This document shows positions 31,797 through 40,474 of a stretch of DNA of 44,650 bases, in pieces. The notes under the pieces are model-generated. The model did not search any database, was not told where the DNA came from, and worked only from the letters and a program-made list of their open reading frames with translations. A program made the position numbers and the translations under genes. Source of the stretch: Chloroflexota bacterium (GTDB taxonomy: Bacteria > Chloroflexota > Anaerolineae > Anaerolineales > UBA11579); contig JAMCZK010000044.1 of NCBI GenBank assembly GCA_023485685.1, positions 1 through 44,650 on the forward strand. Reading direction: 5' to 3'. Within the stretch, counting starts at the first letter, position 1; each line of letters starts with the position of its first letter.

Positions 31797-32666
31797 ATGA
31801 ATAGATTAAAGGTTTTTCTTTTGCTAATTGCTATAGTACCTGCTTGTGCGCCAACACAACAAGCGGATGAAAGGGTGGCAGCTACCCCCACAGCAAAAAC
31901 GAGGCCTTCCGTTGCCAGCGCGACCCCTTCAATCCGACCCGCGGATGAGGGCTGCACAGTGGAAGAAGGCATTGTCGAACAGGTCGGCATTGAATCCGCC
32001 TATTACGACCAAGGCATCACATTCCGCGTTTACACCCCGCCTTGTTATAAGCAATTTAAAGATGAGCGCTACCCGGTCCTGTATCTGATCCATGGACAAG
32101 GGTTCCTGGACGATCAATGGGATCGAATCGGTGTGGACGAGGCGGCGGATGAACTGATCCATTCTGGCGAAGTCGCCCCTTTTATTATTGTTATGCCTTA
32201 TGACAATTATTCACTGCGCCCAACGGTTGGATTCTTTGACGAAGCTTTCCTTAATGAGCTGGTTCCATGGATCGATGAAAACTACCGCACTATTGCCGAC
32301 CGTGAACATCGCGCCATTGGAGGGTTATCGCGGGGAGCATCCTGGGCCATCCATTTTGCGCTTACGGAGCCCGACCTCTTCGGCGCCCTTGGGGGGCACA
32401 GCCCAGCGGTTTTCATTGAAGAAGCCAAGAAGGTAATCGAATGGTTGGACGCGATCCCTGCCAGCCAAATGCCCCGCATTTGGCTGGACATCGGTGACCG
32501 CGACACGCAGAACATTATGCAGTCCGCAGAATTTTTCGAGGGGCTGCTCACCGAACGGAACATCCCTCACGTGTGGCATGTGTTCCCCGGCGATCACAGT
32601 GAGGAGTATTGGAGCAGCCACGTCGAGGAATACTTGCTCTGGTATGCGGAACCCTGGTCCGAGTAG
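31797..32666 (+). CDS. Esterase-family alpha/beta-hydrolase lipoprotein
   Basis: The 289-residue protein has a lipoprotein signal (FLLLIAIVPAC) and a short Thr/Pro-rich linker, so it is membrane-anchored outside the cell. The hydrolase domain shows YPVLYLIHGQGF, the nucleophile elbow GGLSRGASW, a late Asp region (WLDIGDRDTQ) and His in PGDHSEEYW. This fits the esterase D/Fes/XynZ group. The substrate is unknown; acetylated or feruloylated polysaccharide or siderophore esters are possibilities. It ends 30 bp before gatC but is probably transcribed separately. Confidence 0.85.
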   Translation: MNRLKVFLLLIAIVPACAPTQQADERVAATPTAKTRPSVASATPSIRPADEGCTVEEGIVEQVGIESAYYDQGITFRVYTPPCYKQFKDERYPVLYLIHGQGFLDDQWDRIGVDEAADELIHSGEVAPFIIVMPYDNYSLRPTVGFFDEAFLNELVPWIDENYRTIADREHRAIGGLSRGASWAIHFALTEPDLFGALGGHSPAVFIEEAKKVIEWLDAIPASQMPRIWLDIGDRDTQNIMQSAEFFEGLLTERNIPHVWHVFPGDHSEEYWSSHVEEYLLWYAEPWSE

Positions 32667-32684
32667 CCGAAAGGTATTCGTCGT

Positions 32685-32690
32685 TATAAT
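32685..32690 (+). promoter_or_regulatory. -10 element of gatC, leaderless type
   Basis: TATAAT-CTCAGT-ATG places the gatC start codon near the expected transcription start; no Shine-Dalgarno is present. Confidence 0.6.
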
Positions 32691-32696
32691 CTCAGT

Positions 32697-32993
32697 ATGC
32701 CCCTCTCCCGCGAAGATGTTGAACATATTGCCTTGCTGGCGCGCCTACACCTGACCGCCGAGGAAAAGGAACGTTACCGCGAGCAGTTGTCCAATATCCT
32801 AGACCACATCAGTAAACTGCAGGAGCTGGACACCAGCAGCGTGCAACCGATGAGCAGCGTGGTGGTGGAGCAGAGCCGGTTGCGCGAAGACGTGGCGGGT
32901 CCGGCAATGCCGCGTGAAGATTTGTTGCGCAACGCGCCGGACGCCGCAGATGGCCAGTTCCGCGTCCCGCCCGTGCTGGATACCAGCCCATGA
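32697..32993 (+). CDS. gatC: Asp-tRNA(Asn)/Glu-tRNA(Gln) amidotransferase subunit C
   Basis: The 98-residue subunit stabilises the GatA-GatB complex that converts misacylated Glu-tRNA(Gln) or Asp-tRNA(Asn) to the correct form. MPLSREDVEHIALLARLHLTAEEKERYREQLSNILDHISKLQELDT is the standard N-terminal two-helix region, and LREDVAGPAMPREDLLRNAPDAADGQFRVPPVL the standard tail. It overlaps gatA by 4 bp. A TATAAT 6 bases upstream suggests a leaderless message. Confidence 0.95.
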   Translation: MPLSREDVEHIALLARLHLTAEEKERYREQLSNILDHISKLQELDTSSVQPMSSVVVEQSRLREDVAGPAMPREDLLRNAPDAADGQFRVPPVLDTSP

Positions 32994-34474
32994 GCGAACT
33001 CCACTCACTCAATGTGGCGAGTGCGCTAAAGGGGTTGCGCAGCGGAGCTTTCTCCAGCAGGGAGCTGACCGCAGCGTACCTGCAACGCATCGAACAACTC
33101 AACCCGCGGCTGAATGTTTTTTTGTACGTGGCCGCCGACAGCGCCCTGAAGGCTGCAACCGCCGCGGACAAAAAACTCAGTAAATCCCGAAAAACCAAGG
33201 CCAAACTTCCACCCTTGCTTGGACTGCCAATTGCCATCAAAGACGTGTTGACGGTTGCCGGGATACCGGCCACCGCAGGCTCCCGCATTCTGGAAGGCTT
33301 CGTGCCCAGTTACAACGCCACCTCTGTGCAGCGCTTGCTAGATGCAGGCGCGGTCATCCTTGGCAAGACCAATACCGATGAGTTCGCCATGGGCTCTTCT
33401 ACGGAGAACTCGGCTTATGGAGTAGTTCGCAATCCCTGGGACGAGGAGCGCGTGCCAGGCGGGTCCAGCGGAGGCAGCGCCGCGGCGGTGGCCGCGGGCC
33501 TGGCACCTGTGGCGTTAGGGACGGATACTGGTGGCAGCGTACGACAGCCGGCCGCGCTGTGCGGGCTGACGGGGCTCAAGACCACCTACGGGCGCGTTTC
33601 ACGCTATGGGTTGATCGCCTTCGGTTCTTCGCTGGACACCGTGGGTATTTTGGCGCGCAGCGCTCAAGATGCGGCAATCCTCCTCAATGTAATGGCGGGC
33701 TACGACCCGCTGGATGCCACGACATTAGAAAGCAAGGCTCCTAAGGTAAAGTTGGACGGCAAGGCCACCGTCAAGGGACTGAAGATTGGCGTGCCGAAGG
33801 AATATTTCATCGAAGGCGTGCAGGCCGAAGTTGCGAAGGGAGTTCGGGAGGCTATTGCACATCTGGAAGGCCTGGGCGCACAAGTGCGCGAGATCAGCCT
33901 GCCGCACACCGAATATGCGCTGCCGGTTTATTACATTATCGCCCCAGCGGAAGCATCCGCAAACCTGGCGCGCTTCGATGGGGTGCGCTATGGCTTGCGC
34001 GTCGAAGACCAAAACTTGATCGATATGTTCTCGCGCACCCGTGGCCAGGGGTTCGGCCCTGAGGTGAAGCGCCGCCTTATGATCGGCACTTACGCGCTAT
34101 CGGCCGGCTATTACGACGCGTACTATGGTCAGGCGCAGAAAGTGCGCACGTTGATCCGCAGGGATTTCGAGCAAGCCTTCGAGCAGGTCGACCTGATCGC
34201 CGCGCCGGCTACGCCGAGCACGGCCTTTCGCATCGGTGCGCACACCGGCAATCCGCTGGAAATGTATCTCGAAGACGTGTTCACCTTGCCGGCGAGTTTA
34301 GCCGGCGTGCCGGGCCTCAGCTTGCCAGCCGGATTCGACCATCAGGGATTGCCGCTTAGTTTGCAACTGCTGGGCCCACATTTTTCTGAGGAACGATTGC
34401 TGCAAGTGGGCCATGCTTACCAACAGATCACCGATTGGCACACGATGTTGCCGATGGATTTATTGAAAGCTTAG
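32990..34474 (+). CDS. gatA: Asp-tRNA(Asn)/Glu-tRNA(Gln) amidotransferase subunit A
   Basis: The 494-residue amidase subunit releases ammonia from glutamine. The Ser-cisSer-Lys triad is intact: Lys in LPIAIKDVL, cis-Ser in PGGSSGGSAAAVAAG and the nucleophile in GTDTGGSVRQPAALCG. The start ATG overlaps the gatC stop, and the length is normal. gatB is separated by about 3.9 kb containing three unrelated genes on the same strand. Confidence 0.97.
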   Translation: MSELHSLNVASALKGLRSGAFSSRELTAAYLQRIEQLNPRLNVFLYVAADSALKAATAADKKLSKSRKTKAKLPPLLGLPIAIKDVLTVAGIPATAGSRILEGFVPSYNATSVQRLLDAGAVILGKTNTDEFAMGSSTENSAYGVVRNPWDEERVPGGSSGGSAAAVAAGLAPVALGTDTGGSVRQPAALCGLTGLKTTYGRVSRYGLIAFGSSLDTVGILARSAQDAAILLNVMAGYDPLDATTLESKAPKVKLDGKATVKGLKIGVPKEYFIEGVQAEVAKGVREAIAHLEGLGAQVREISLPHTEYALPVYYIIAPAEASANLARFDGVRYGLRVEDQNLIDMFSRTRGQGFGPEVKRRLMIGTYALSAGYYDAYYGQAQKVRTLIRRDFEQAFEQVDLIAAPATPSTAFRIGAHTGNPLEMYLEDVFTLPASLAGVPGLSLPAGFDHQGLPLSLQLLGPHFSEERLLQVGHAYQQITDWHTMLPMDLLKA

Positions 34475-34479
34475 ATTAC

Positions 34480-35085
34480 ATGAAGACGCTCTTCACGGAT
34501 ATCCCCAAGCCAGTCCTCGATCGCATGAATTATTTAGAAGAACGCGACGCTCGCGATCGCAAAGACGGTACACCGCAGCTAAAGCGTTTGCGCCAGATCC
34601 CGGCAGAGACCGGGATGTTGCTGGCGATTCTCGCGTCCAGTGCGCCCCGCGGCCCAATGCTCGAAATCGGCACCAGCGGCGGCTATTCGGCGCTGTGGCT
34701 GTCGCTGGCCTGCAAGCAACGCGGCGACAAGCTGATCACCTATGAATTGCTTCACGACAAAGCCGAGCTGGCGCGCGAGACCTTTGCCAAAGCACAGGTA
34801 GAAAATTGGGTCGAACTGGTGAACGGCGATGCTCGCTCTCACCTCAAAGAGCGCGATGAAGTGGCGTTTTGTTTCCTGGATGTCGAAAAGGAAATGTATA
34901 TCGAGATTTACAAAGAGATTGTGCCGCGGTTGTTGCCAGGCGGAATGTTGGTTGCCGATAATGTGATCAGCCACAAAGAAGACCTGGCAAAGTTTGTCGA
35001 CCTGGCGCGTAAAGACCAAAGCGTGGACGCGGCCGTATTGCCAGTTGGTAAAGGTCTGCTGGTTTGCACGAAACGGGAGAGTTGA
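34480..35085 (+). CDS. O-methyltransferase-like class I SAM methyltransferase
   Basis: From ATG at 34480, 5 bp after gatA, the protein has 201 residues. SAM-binding motifs are MLEIGTSGGYSALWLSLA, the acidic loop in ITYELLHDKAELA, and NGDARSHL. The metal region FLDVEKEMYIEIYKEIVPRLLPGGMLVADNVISH is as in the catechol/caffeoyl-CoA O-methyltransferase family. The substrate is unknown. The track start 15 codons earlier lies inside gatA. Confidence 0.88.
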   Translation: MKTLFTDIPKPVLDRMNYLEERDARDRKDGTPQLKRLRQIPAETGMLLAILASSAPRGPMLEIGTSGGYSALWLSLACKQRGDKLITYELLHDKAELARETFAKAQVENWVELVNGDARSHLKERDEVAFCFLDVEKEMYIEIYKEIVPRLLPGGMLVADNVISHKEDLAKFVDLARKDQSVDAAVLPVGKGLLVCTKRES

Positions 35086-35086
35086 T

Positions 35087-36097
35087 GTGGAGCCGCTGAA
35101 GATCATCATCGCGATGGCAGGCTTCGGCACGCGCATGCGCCCGCACACCTGGAGCCGGCCCAAACCTCTGATCAGCGCGGCAGGGGATACGGTGTTGGGG
35201 CATATGCTTCAAATGACTCGTAATATGCCAGGCTCCGAGAACGCGGAACTTGTCTTCATCGTGGGGTACCTGGGTGATCAGGTCCAAAAATACGTGAAGA
35301 CCGAATATCCTCAGGTGAAGGCGCATTATGTTGAGCAGCGCGAGCTGCTTGGGCAGTCCCATGCCCTGGCGCAGGCGCGCGAATATTTGCATGGCCCGAC
35401 CATCGTGATCCTCGGCGACACGATCATTGAAACTGACTTTTCCCGGCTAGATAAAGAGGAAGCCGACGCGCTGGCTTGGGTGAAACCGGTCGAAGACCCG
35501 CGCCGTTTCGGCGTAGCCGCGGTGGACGCGCGGGGCTGGGTAACGGGCCTCATCGAGAAACCCAGTGATATGAAGAACAACCTGGCGGTAGTGGGCATTT
35601 ATTACTTCAAGCGCGGCGAAGATTTGCTGGCGGCTATCGATGAGCAAATGAATAAGGGCGTGATCACCAAGAAAGAGTTCTATTTAGCCGATGCCATCGA
35701 TATCATGCTCAGGAAGGGGCTGAAGATGCGCACCGTGGTAGTGGACGAGTGGCTGGATGCCGGGCTGCCGGAAACCGTTTTGGAAACCAACCGCCGTCTG
35801 CTGGACAAAGGCAACGACAATTCCGCGGTGGCGGGTAGACGCAGCGGCGTCACCATCCGACCGCCGGTGCATATCCACCCCAGCGCCACCGTGGAGGATT
35901 CCACCCTGGGGCCTTACGTGTCCGTGGGCCGCAACTGCGTGATACGCAACAGCACCATTGAAGACGCCATCCTCGAGGCTGAAGTAACGGTGGAAGACAG
36001 CGAATTGCTCGGATCGCTGCTGGGTGAACGCAGCCAGGTACGCGGGATGAAGGGCAAAGTCAATGTGGGGGATGATTCGCAGGTTCGTGGCGCGTAG
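35087..36097 (+). CDS. Sugar-1-phosphate nucleotidyltransferase with left-handed beta-helix
   Basis: The start is GTG at 35087 with GGGAG upstream, one base after the methyltransferase stop; the track ORF begins inside that gene. The 336-residue protein opens with the nucleotidyltransferase motif IIIAMAGFGTRMRPHTWSRPKPLI, with VEQRELLGQSHAL, ILGDTII and IEKPSD further on. The C-terminal 80 residues (IRPPVHIHPSATVEDSTLGPYVSVGRNCVIRNSTI) form hexapeptide repeats of a left-handed beta-helix. It resembles RmlA-like/GlmU-like enzymes that make NDP-sugars for cell-surface polymers. The exact sugar is not clear. Confidence 0.9.
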   Translation: MEPLKIIIAMAGFGTRMRPHTWSRPKPLISAAGDTVLGHMLQMTRNMPGSENAELVFIVGYLGDQVQKYVKTEYPQVKAHYVEQRELLGQSHALAQAREYLHGPTIVILGDTIIETDFSRLDKEEADALAWVKPVEDPRRFGVAAVDARGWVTGLIEKPSDMKNNLAVVGIYYFKRGEDLLAAIDEQMNKGVITKKEFYLADAIDIMLRKGLKMRTVVVDEWLDAGLPETVLETNRRLLDKGNDNSAVAGRRSGVTIRPPVHIHPSATVEDSTLGPYVSVGRNCVIRNSTIEDAILEAEVTVEDSELLGSLLGERSQVRGMKGKVNVGDDSQVRGA

Positions 36098-36117
36098 TAC
36101 GCTGCTCCTTCCTGCGC

Positions 36118-36123
36118 TATAAT
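36118..36123 (+). promoter_or_regulatory. -10 element of the protease gene
   Basis: TATAAT is flanked by GCGC on both sides (tGCGCTATAATGCGCg). A CCTGG-TTTT-CCAGG hairpin follows in the predicted leader, and ATTCC...GGAAT partly covers the ribosome-binding site. No good -35 is seen. Confidence 0.5.
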
Positions 36124-36173
36124 GCGCGTTAGCCTGGTTTTCCAGGTACGCCCATTCCAAATAAGGAATCCCT

Positions 36174-38201
36174 ATGTCGCTCCGACAATTGAAATATCCG
36201 TTGTTCGCTGTTGCTATTGTCTTGATCCTTGCCGCGTGTGCGGCTCCCCCGGCGCCCACGCCGACAGCAGCGCCCTCGCCCACCAGCACGCCCAGCCAGT
36301 TTCGCAACGCAGCGGTTCCCTTTGAGGCAGTAGTGCAGATCTGGGCTGAGTTCTATGACGAAAGTGGTGAGCTCCAAATCGGGTGGACCGGCTCCGGTAC
36401 CATCATCAGCGGCGACGGGCTCATCCTGACCAACGCCCACGTGGTGCTGCCCGATCGCTACTTCCCCGTGGATGCATTGGTTGTGGCTCAGACGTTGAGC
36501 CAGGAACAAGAACCCGAGCCGCGTTTTTATGCCGAAGTGTTGCAGGCCGACGCCGCGTTGGATATTGCCGTCATTCGTGTCACCCAGGATTACGGCGGAA
36601 ACCCCATAGATACGGCTTCCCTAAATCTGCCCCATGTACCACTAGGGGATTCTGACCAATTGAACCTGGGCGACGCGCTCACCATCTTGGGTTACCCGGG
36701 CATCGGCGGCGACACAGTAACTTTGACCCGAGGGGAGGTCAGCGGATTCACCAGCCAGCCAGATTACGGGCAGCGCGCTTTCATCAAGACCTCGGCCACC
36801 ATCGCTGGTGGCAATAGCGGCGGCCTGGCAGTGGATGATGCCGGGGAACTGATCGGCGTGCCCACCCAGTTGGGCTACGGAGGCGAGGACCAATATGTGG
36901 ATTGCCGCGTGCTGGCCGACACCAATCGGGATGGTTTTGTGGACGATTCCGATAGCTGCGTTCCCACCGGTGGCTTTATCAACGCCCTGCGCCCGGTGGC
37001 GCTGGCCATGCCGCTAATCGAAGCAGCCCAGCGCGGCGAGGTTAGCATCGTGGGCGTCGAAGAGCCTATGGCAGTAAGCGAACCGGTGGAAAGCGGCTCT
37101 ATCACCGATGACTTTTCGGACGAGAATAGCGGATGGGATGTGTATTCGACCGAGACAGGTTCTGCTTATTATTTGGGCGGGGAATACTTTGTTGAAGATG
37201 TTGCCGGTGACGTTTACTACTACACACAGCCTTACGTGTCCTTTGATAATGTGGAGCTGAGCATCGACATTCGCGTAGTAGAAGGCGCTGCGATCAACGA
37301 AATCGATCTCATTTGCCGCTATGTAGATAACAATAATAATTACGAGTTTCGATTATTCACTGATGGCAACGTCGGGATCTCGAAGTGGCTGAATGGCGAG
37401 TACATCGTACTCGTTGATCTACAGCAAGCCGGTTTGACCTGGGATTCAACTCAGCGGGTCACCGTGACCTGTGAAGGGAGCCGACTTGTACTCAGTGTGG
37501 GTGGGCAGGTTATTGCTGAAACAAACGATGATAGCTTTACAACCGGCGGCCTAGCCTTGGCAGTTTTCAATCCAAATGAAGTAGGCAACCGGTTTGTTGC
37601 CGCCTTCGACAACTTCGAGGCCAGCGTGCCTTCAGGCGGGCCGCAGGCTGCCGAAGGCACGGTAGCGATCTATGATGATTTTTCCGATCCAGCTTTTGGT
37701 TGGGCAACGGGGTCAGGACAGGAATGGGCGCTTTACTATCAAGACGAACGGTATTTCTCTGAAGTACATCCAGAAAATTATTCTTCGTGGAGTAGCTTGT
37801 CGGATACGTTTGAAAACCTAATTATTAATGTTGATGTCAATATTGAACAACCCGCACAAGATGGTGACATTGGTGTGCTTTGTCGATACGTGGACGCTGA
37901 CAACCATTACGCGCTAGAAGTCTCCGAGGACGGCTATTACACAATTTGGAAACGCGTGAATGGGGAAGTGATCTACATTGTGGAGTGGGCTGCATCCGAT
38001 TTGATTCCCACGGATGGCAGTCCCTTCACAGTTAATGCTTCTTGCGACGGCGCTCAGCTTTCCGTGGGCATCAATGGCAATCTATTGGCCACCGGCACCG
38101 ATACCGATTTTAGTTCCGGTGGTGTTGGCCTGATCGCGGGAACATGGAACAAAGGCGGCCTGGTGGTATCGTTCGATAATTTCGAGGTAATTGAGTATTA
38201 G
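36174..38201 (+). CDS. Surface lipoprotein: HtrA-like serine protease with two LamG-like domains
   Basis: The 675-residue protein has a lipoprotein signal (IVLILAAC) and a Pro/Thr linker, then an S1C trypsin-like domain with His in LTNAHVV, Asp in DAALDIAVIRV and Ser in IAGGNSGG. A Ca-binding-like loop DTNRDGFVDDSDSC follows. Two related beta-sandwich domains (about 310-485 and 495-675, each starting DDFSD..(S/F)GW and ending FDNFE) replace the PDZ domains of DegP. It is presumably an extracellular protease tethered to the membrane and targeted by the C-terminal domains. Confidence 0.9.
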   Translation: MSLRQLKYPLFAVAIVLILAACAAPPAPTPTAAPSPTSTPSQFRNAAVPFEAVVQIWAEFYDESGELQIGWTGSGTIISGDGLILTNAHVVLPDRYFPVDALVVAQTLSQEQEPEPRFYAEVLQADAALDIAVIRVTQDYGGNPIDTASLNLPHVPLGDSDQLNLGDALTILGYPGIGGDTVTLTRGEVSGFTSQPDYGQRAFIKTSATIAGGNSGGLAVDDAGELIGVPTQLGYGGEDQYVDCRVLADTNRDGFVDDSDSCVPTGGFINALRPVALAMPLIEAAQRGEVSIVGVEEPMAVSEPVESGSITDDFSDENSGWDVYSTETGSAYYLGGEYFVEDVAGDVYYYTQPYVSFDNVELSIDIRVVEGAAINEIDLICRYVDNNNNYEFRLFTDGNVGISKWLNGEYIVLVDLQQAGLTWDSTQRVTVTCEGSRLVLSVGGQVIAETNDDSFTTGGLALAVFNPNEVGNRFVAAFDNFEASVPSGGPQAAEGTVAIYDDFSDPAFGWATGSGQEWALYYQDERYFSEVHPENYSSWSSLSDTFENLIINVDVNIEQPAQDGDIGVLCRYVDADNHYALEVSEDGYYTIWKRVNGEVIYIVEWAASDLIPTDGSPFTVNASCDGAQLSVGINGNLLATGTDTDFSSGGVGLIAGTWNKGGLVVSFDNFEVIEY

Positions 38202-38223
38202 TTTGCCTTCTGCCTCAAAGAAA

Positions 38224-38290
38224 TAACCACAAAGTCACAAAGAACACAAAGTTATTATTTTTCTTTGTGCCCTATGTGACTTTGTGGTTA
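38224..38290. repeat. ACCACAAAGTCACAAAG inverted repeat
   Basis: 28-base arms, TAACCACAAAGTCACAAAGAACACAAAG and its complement, match at 25 of 28 positions around an 11-base A/T-rich loop. Repeats of this kind are widespread in unrelated bacterial intergenic regions. It could end transcription of the protease gene. Confidence 0.75.
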
Positions 38291-38309
38291 AACATTGATA
38301 CCCCCTTGT

Positions 38310-38315
38310 TATAAT
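38310..38315 (+). promoter_or_regulatory. -10 element of gatB
   Basis: TATAAT lies 17 bases before the gatB ATG, after the intergenic palindrome; the -35 is weak. Confidence 0.5.
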
Positions 38316-38332
38316 CCTTTCGCAAAGTTGCA

Positions 38333-39811
38333 ATGAGCCCCAAATATCAACCTGTCATCGGGCTGGAAGTCCATGCCGTGTTGGAAACGCGGTCCAAGAT
38401 GTTTTGTGACTGCCCGGTGGTGGACTCCACTCACGAGCAACCGAACGTGGCAGTCTGCCCGGTGTGTGCGGGGATGCCCGGCATGCTTCCGGTCGTCAAC
38501 CGCTCCGCGGTGGACTATGCGCTGCGCGTGGCGCTGGCGCTCAATTGCGAGATCCACAACACTAGTATCTTTGCGCGCAAAAGTTATTTCTACCCCGACC
38601 TGCCCAAAGGATTCCAGATATCGCAATACGAGCAGCCATTGGCTACCAAAGGCTGGGTGATGGTGGAGACCACTGAAGGGGAACAGCGCGTGGGCATCCG
38701 GCGTGTGCACATGGAAGAGGACACCGGCAAGCTCACTCACGTGGTCAAGGATGGGCAGCGGTATTCGCTGGTGGACCTCAACCGCTCGGGTGTGCCGCTG
38801 CTGGAAATCGTCACCGAACCCGAACTCCATTCTGTGGAAGCAGCACGCAACTGCGCTTATACCTTGCGTAGCATTTTGCGTTATCTGGGCGTAAATTCCG
38901 GCAACCTGGAAAAAGGTTTGCTGCGCATCGAGCCAAATATTTCCAACCGGCCATTGGGCATCTTGGAGTTTGCTACCCGCGTGGAGATCAAGAACTTGAA
39001 CAGTTTCCGTTCCTTGGAGCGCGCCGTGAGCTACGAGTTGGCGCGCCAGGAAGCCTTGGTGGAAAAGGGCGGCGTAGTGAAGCAGCAAACGCTAGGCTGG
39101 GACGACACACGCGGCACAACGGTGCCGCAGCGCTCCAAAGAATACGCAGAAGATTACCGGTATTTACCGGAGCCGGACTTGCCGCCACTGGTGGTCGATC
39201 CCGCCTGGGTGGAAGCCACTCGCGCCGCATTGCCCGAATTGCCCCATGCCAAACGACGGCGGTTCATCCAGGATTACGGCCTTAGCGGCTATGACGCAGG
39301 TGTGCTGGTTGCCGAACGCGAAACAGCCGAATTTTTTGAGGCAGTCGTGATGGCGGCCAAGGTGGCAGATGCCAAACAAACCGCGAATTGGATCACCGGC
39401 AACTTGTTTGGGTTGATGAATGAGGCGGGCACGTCGGTAACTGATTTGTTGTTTGGTCCGGCTGATTTAGCGAAATTGCTGGATCTGGTTGCCACTGGTG
39501 AGTTGAACCCAGCCGGGGCGCGACAAGTGCTGGCCGAACTTTTCGCCAAGGGCGGCAAGCCCGCCCAGATTGTCAAGAAGCATGGCCTGAAACAAGTCTC
39601 GGATGCTAAGTTGCTGCGCAACTGGGTGGCCAAGGCGCTCGATGGAAATCCCGAGCAGGTGGCCGATTATGCGGCTGGCAATCAACCGGTGTTCAACTGG
39701 CTATTTGGCCAAGTGATGCAAACAAGCAAGGGCAAGGCCAACCCGAATAGACTGAGGGCAGAATTGGAACGACAGTTGGCAGAACGAAGCCCGGAAGGAG
39801 GAATTCGCTAA
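38333..39811 (+). CDS. gatB: Asp-tRNA(Asn)/Glu-tRNA(Gln) amidotransferase subunit B
   Basis: The 492-residue subunit binds and activates misacylated tRNA. MSPKYQPVIGLEVHAVLETRSKMFC is the family N-terminus. A Cys set (FCDCPV and VCPVCAGMPG) may bind zinc, and KSYFYPDLPKGFQISQYEQP, HMEEDTGKL and DLNRSGVPLLEIVTEPEL are family hallmarks. The C-terminal YqeY-like domain (ARQVLAELFAKGGKPAQIVKKHGLKQVSD) is complete. It has its own promoter and is followed immediately (TAA then ATG) by a MOSC gene. Confidence 0.97.
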   Translation: MSPKYQPVIGLEVHAVLETRSKMFCDCPVVDSTHEQPNVAVCPVCAGMPGMLPVVNRSAVDYALRVALALNCEIHNTSIFARKSYFYPDLPKGFQISQYEQPLATKGWVMVETTEGEQRVGIRRVHMEEDTGKLTHVVKDGQRYSLVDLNRSGVPLLEIVTEPELHSVEAARNCAYTLRSILRYLGVNSGNLEKGLLRIEPNISNRPLGILEFATRVEIKNLNSFRSLERAVSYELARQEALVEKGGVVKQQTLGWDDTRGTTVPQRSKEYAEDYRYLPEPDLPPLVVDPAWVEATRAALPELPHAKRRRFIQDYGLSGYDAGVLVAERETAEFFEAVVMAAKVADAKQTANWITGNLFGLMNEAGTSVTDLLFGPADLAKLLDLVATGELNPAGARQVLAELFAKGGKPAQIVKKHGLKQVSDAKLLRNWVAKALDGNPEQVADYAAGNQPVFNWLFGQVMQTSKGKANPNRLRAELERQLAERSPEGGIR

Positions 39812-40369
39812 ATGGGTGAAGAGTGTAGGGGTCGAGTAGAAACGCTGCTGATCACTCCCAAGTCAATGCCCGGTATTCCGGTAGACGAAGTGAACGTAGC
39901 TTGGGAGGGGTTTATGGGAGACAAACATTTTGGGCTGACCATGAAGGCAGGCAATTCACAAAAAAATTATCCGAAAGGCACAGAAGTGCGCAATGTGCGC
40001 CAGATTTCGATAGTTTCTGCCGAAGAATTGAGCGAAGTTGCCGAATCCATGGGCCTGCCAATTATCGAACCGGCTTGGCTTGGAGCGAACCTGCTGGTGT
40101 CGGGCATCCCAGCTTTGACCCAATTACCTTCGGGTTCTCGATTGTATTTCGACAACGGGGTGGGCATTGTTATCGAGGGCGAGAACCTTCCGTGTACCAC
40201 GGCCGGAAATTCCCTCCAGCAGCAATTCCCTGATCGGCCGGAGATCACCACCACCTTTCCCAAGAAAGCCATTGGGAAACGCGGAGTGGTTGGCTGGGTG
40301 GAGAAACCTGGCAGACTGAGTACCGGGGAGGGCTTTTTGCTGCGTTTAGCCCAGGATATACGCAGCTAA
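39812..40369 (+). CDS. MOSC-domain protein
   Basis: The 185-residue protein starts directly after the gatB stop with GGAGG upstream. The MOSC fold is indicated by GMPVDEV-like strands, GDKHFGLTMKAG, RQISIVSAEEL, LGANLLVSGI and the conserved Cys in GENLPCTTAG, which in this superfamily carries sulfur or binds molybdopterin. It could act in molybdenum-cofactor sulfuration or as a reductase partner; the sulfite-oxidase-like gene is 8 kb away. Its last 12 codons recur in diverged form 100 bp downstream. Confidence 0.88.
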   Translation: MGEECRGRVETLLITPKSMPGIPVDEVNVAWEGFMGDKHFGLTMKAGNSQKNYPKGTEVRNVRQISIVSAEELSEVAESMGLPIIEPAWLGANLLVSGIPALTQLPSGSRLYFDNGVGIVIEGENLPCTTAGNSLQQQFPDRPEITTTFPKKAIGKRGVVGWVEKPGRLSTGEGFLLRLAQDIRS

Positions 40370-40427
40370 GCCTTGCGAAGGTTGATCTTGAAACTATCTC
40401 TGTCGAAAGTCCAACCTTCGCAAGGCT
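40369..40427. repeat. 59-bp palindromic element, copy 2
   Basis: The outer arms AGCCTTGCGAAGGTTG / CAACCTTCGCAAGGCT are identical to copy 1 at 346-404. The inner part has diverged, but the total length is again 59 bp. It begins at the last base of the MOSC stop codon. Confidence 0.85.
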
Positions 40428-40433
40428 AGACTA

Positions 40434-40469
40434 TTTTTAGTGCGTTTGGCCCGGGACATCCGTTCCTAA
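40434..40469 (+). pseudogene. Remnant of the 3' end of a MOSC gene
   Basis: Codons ttt tta gtg cgt ttg gcc cgg gac atc cgt tcc taa read FLVRLARDIRS-stop. They parallel the last codons of the intact gene, FLLRLAQDIRS-stop, exactly 100 bp upstream. 27 of 36 bases match and most differences are at third positions. Confidence 0.75.
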
Positions 40470-40474
40470 ATACC

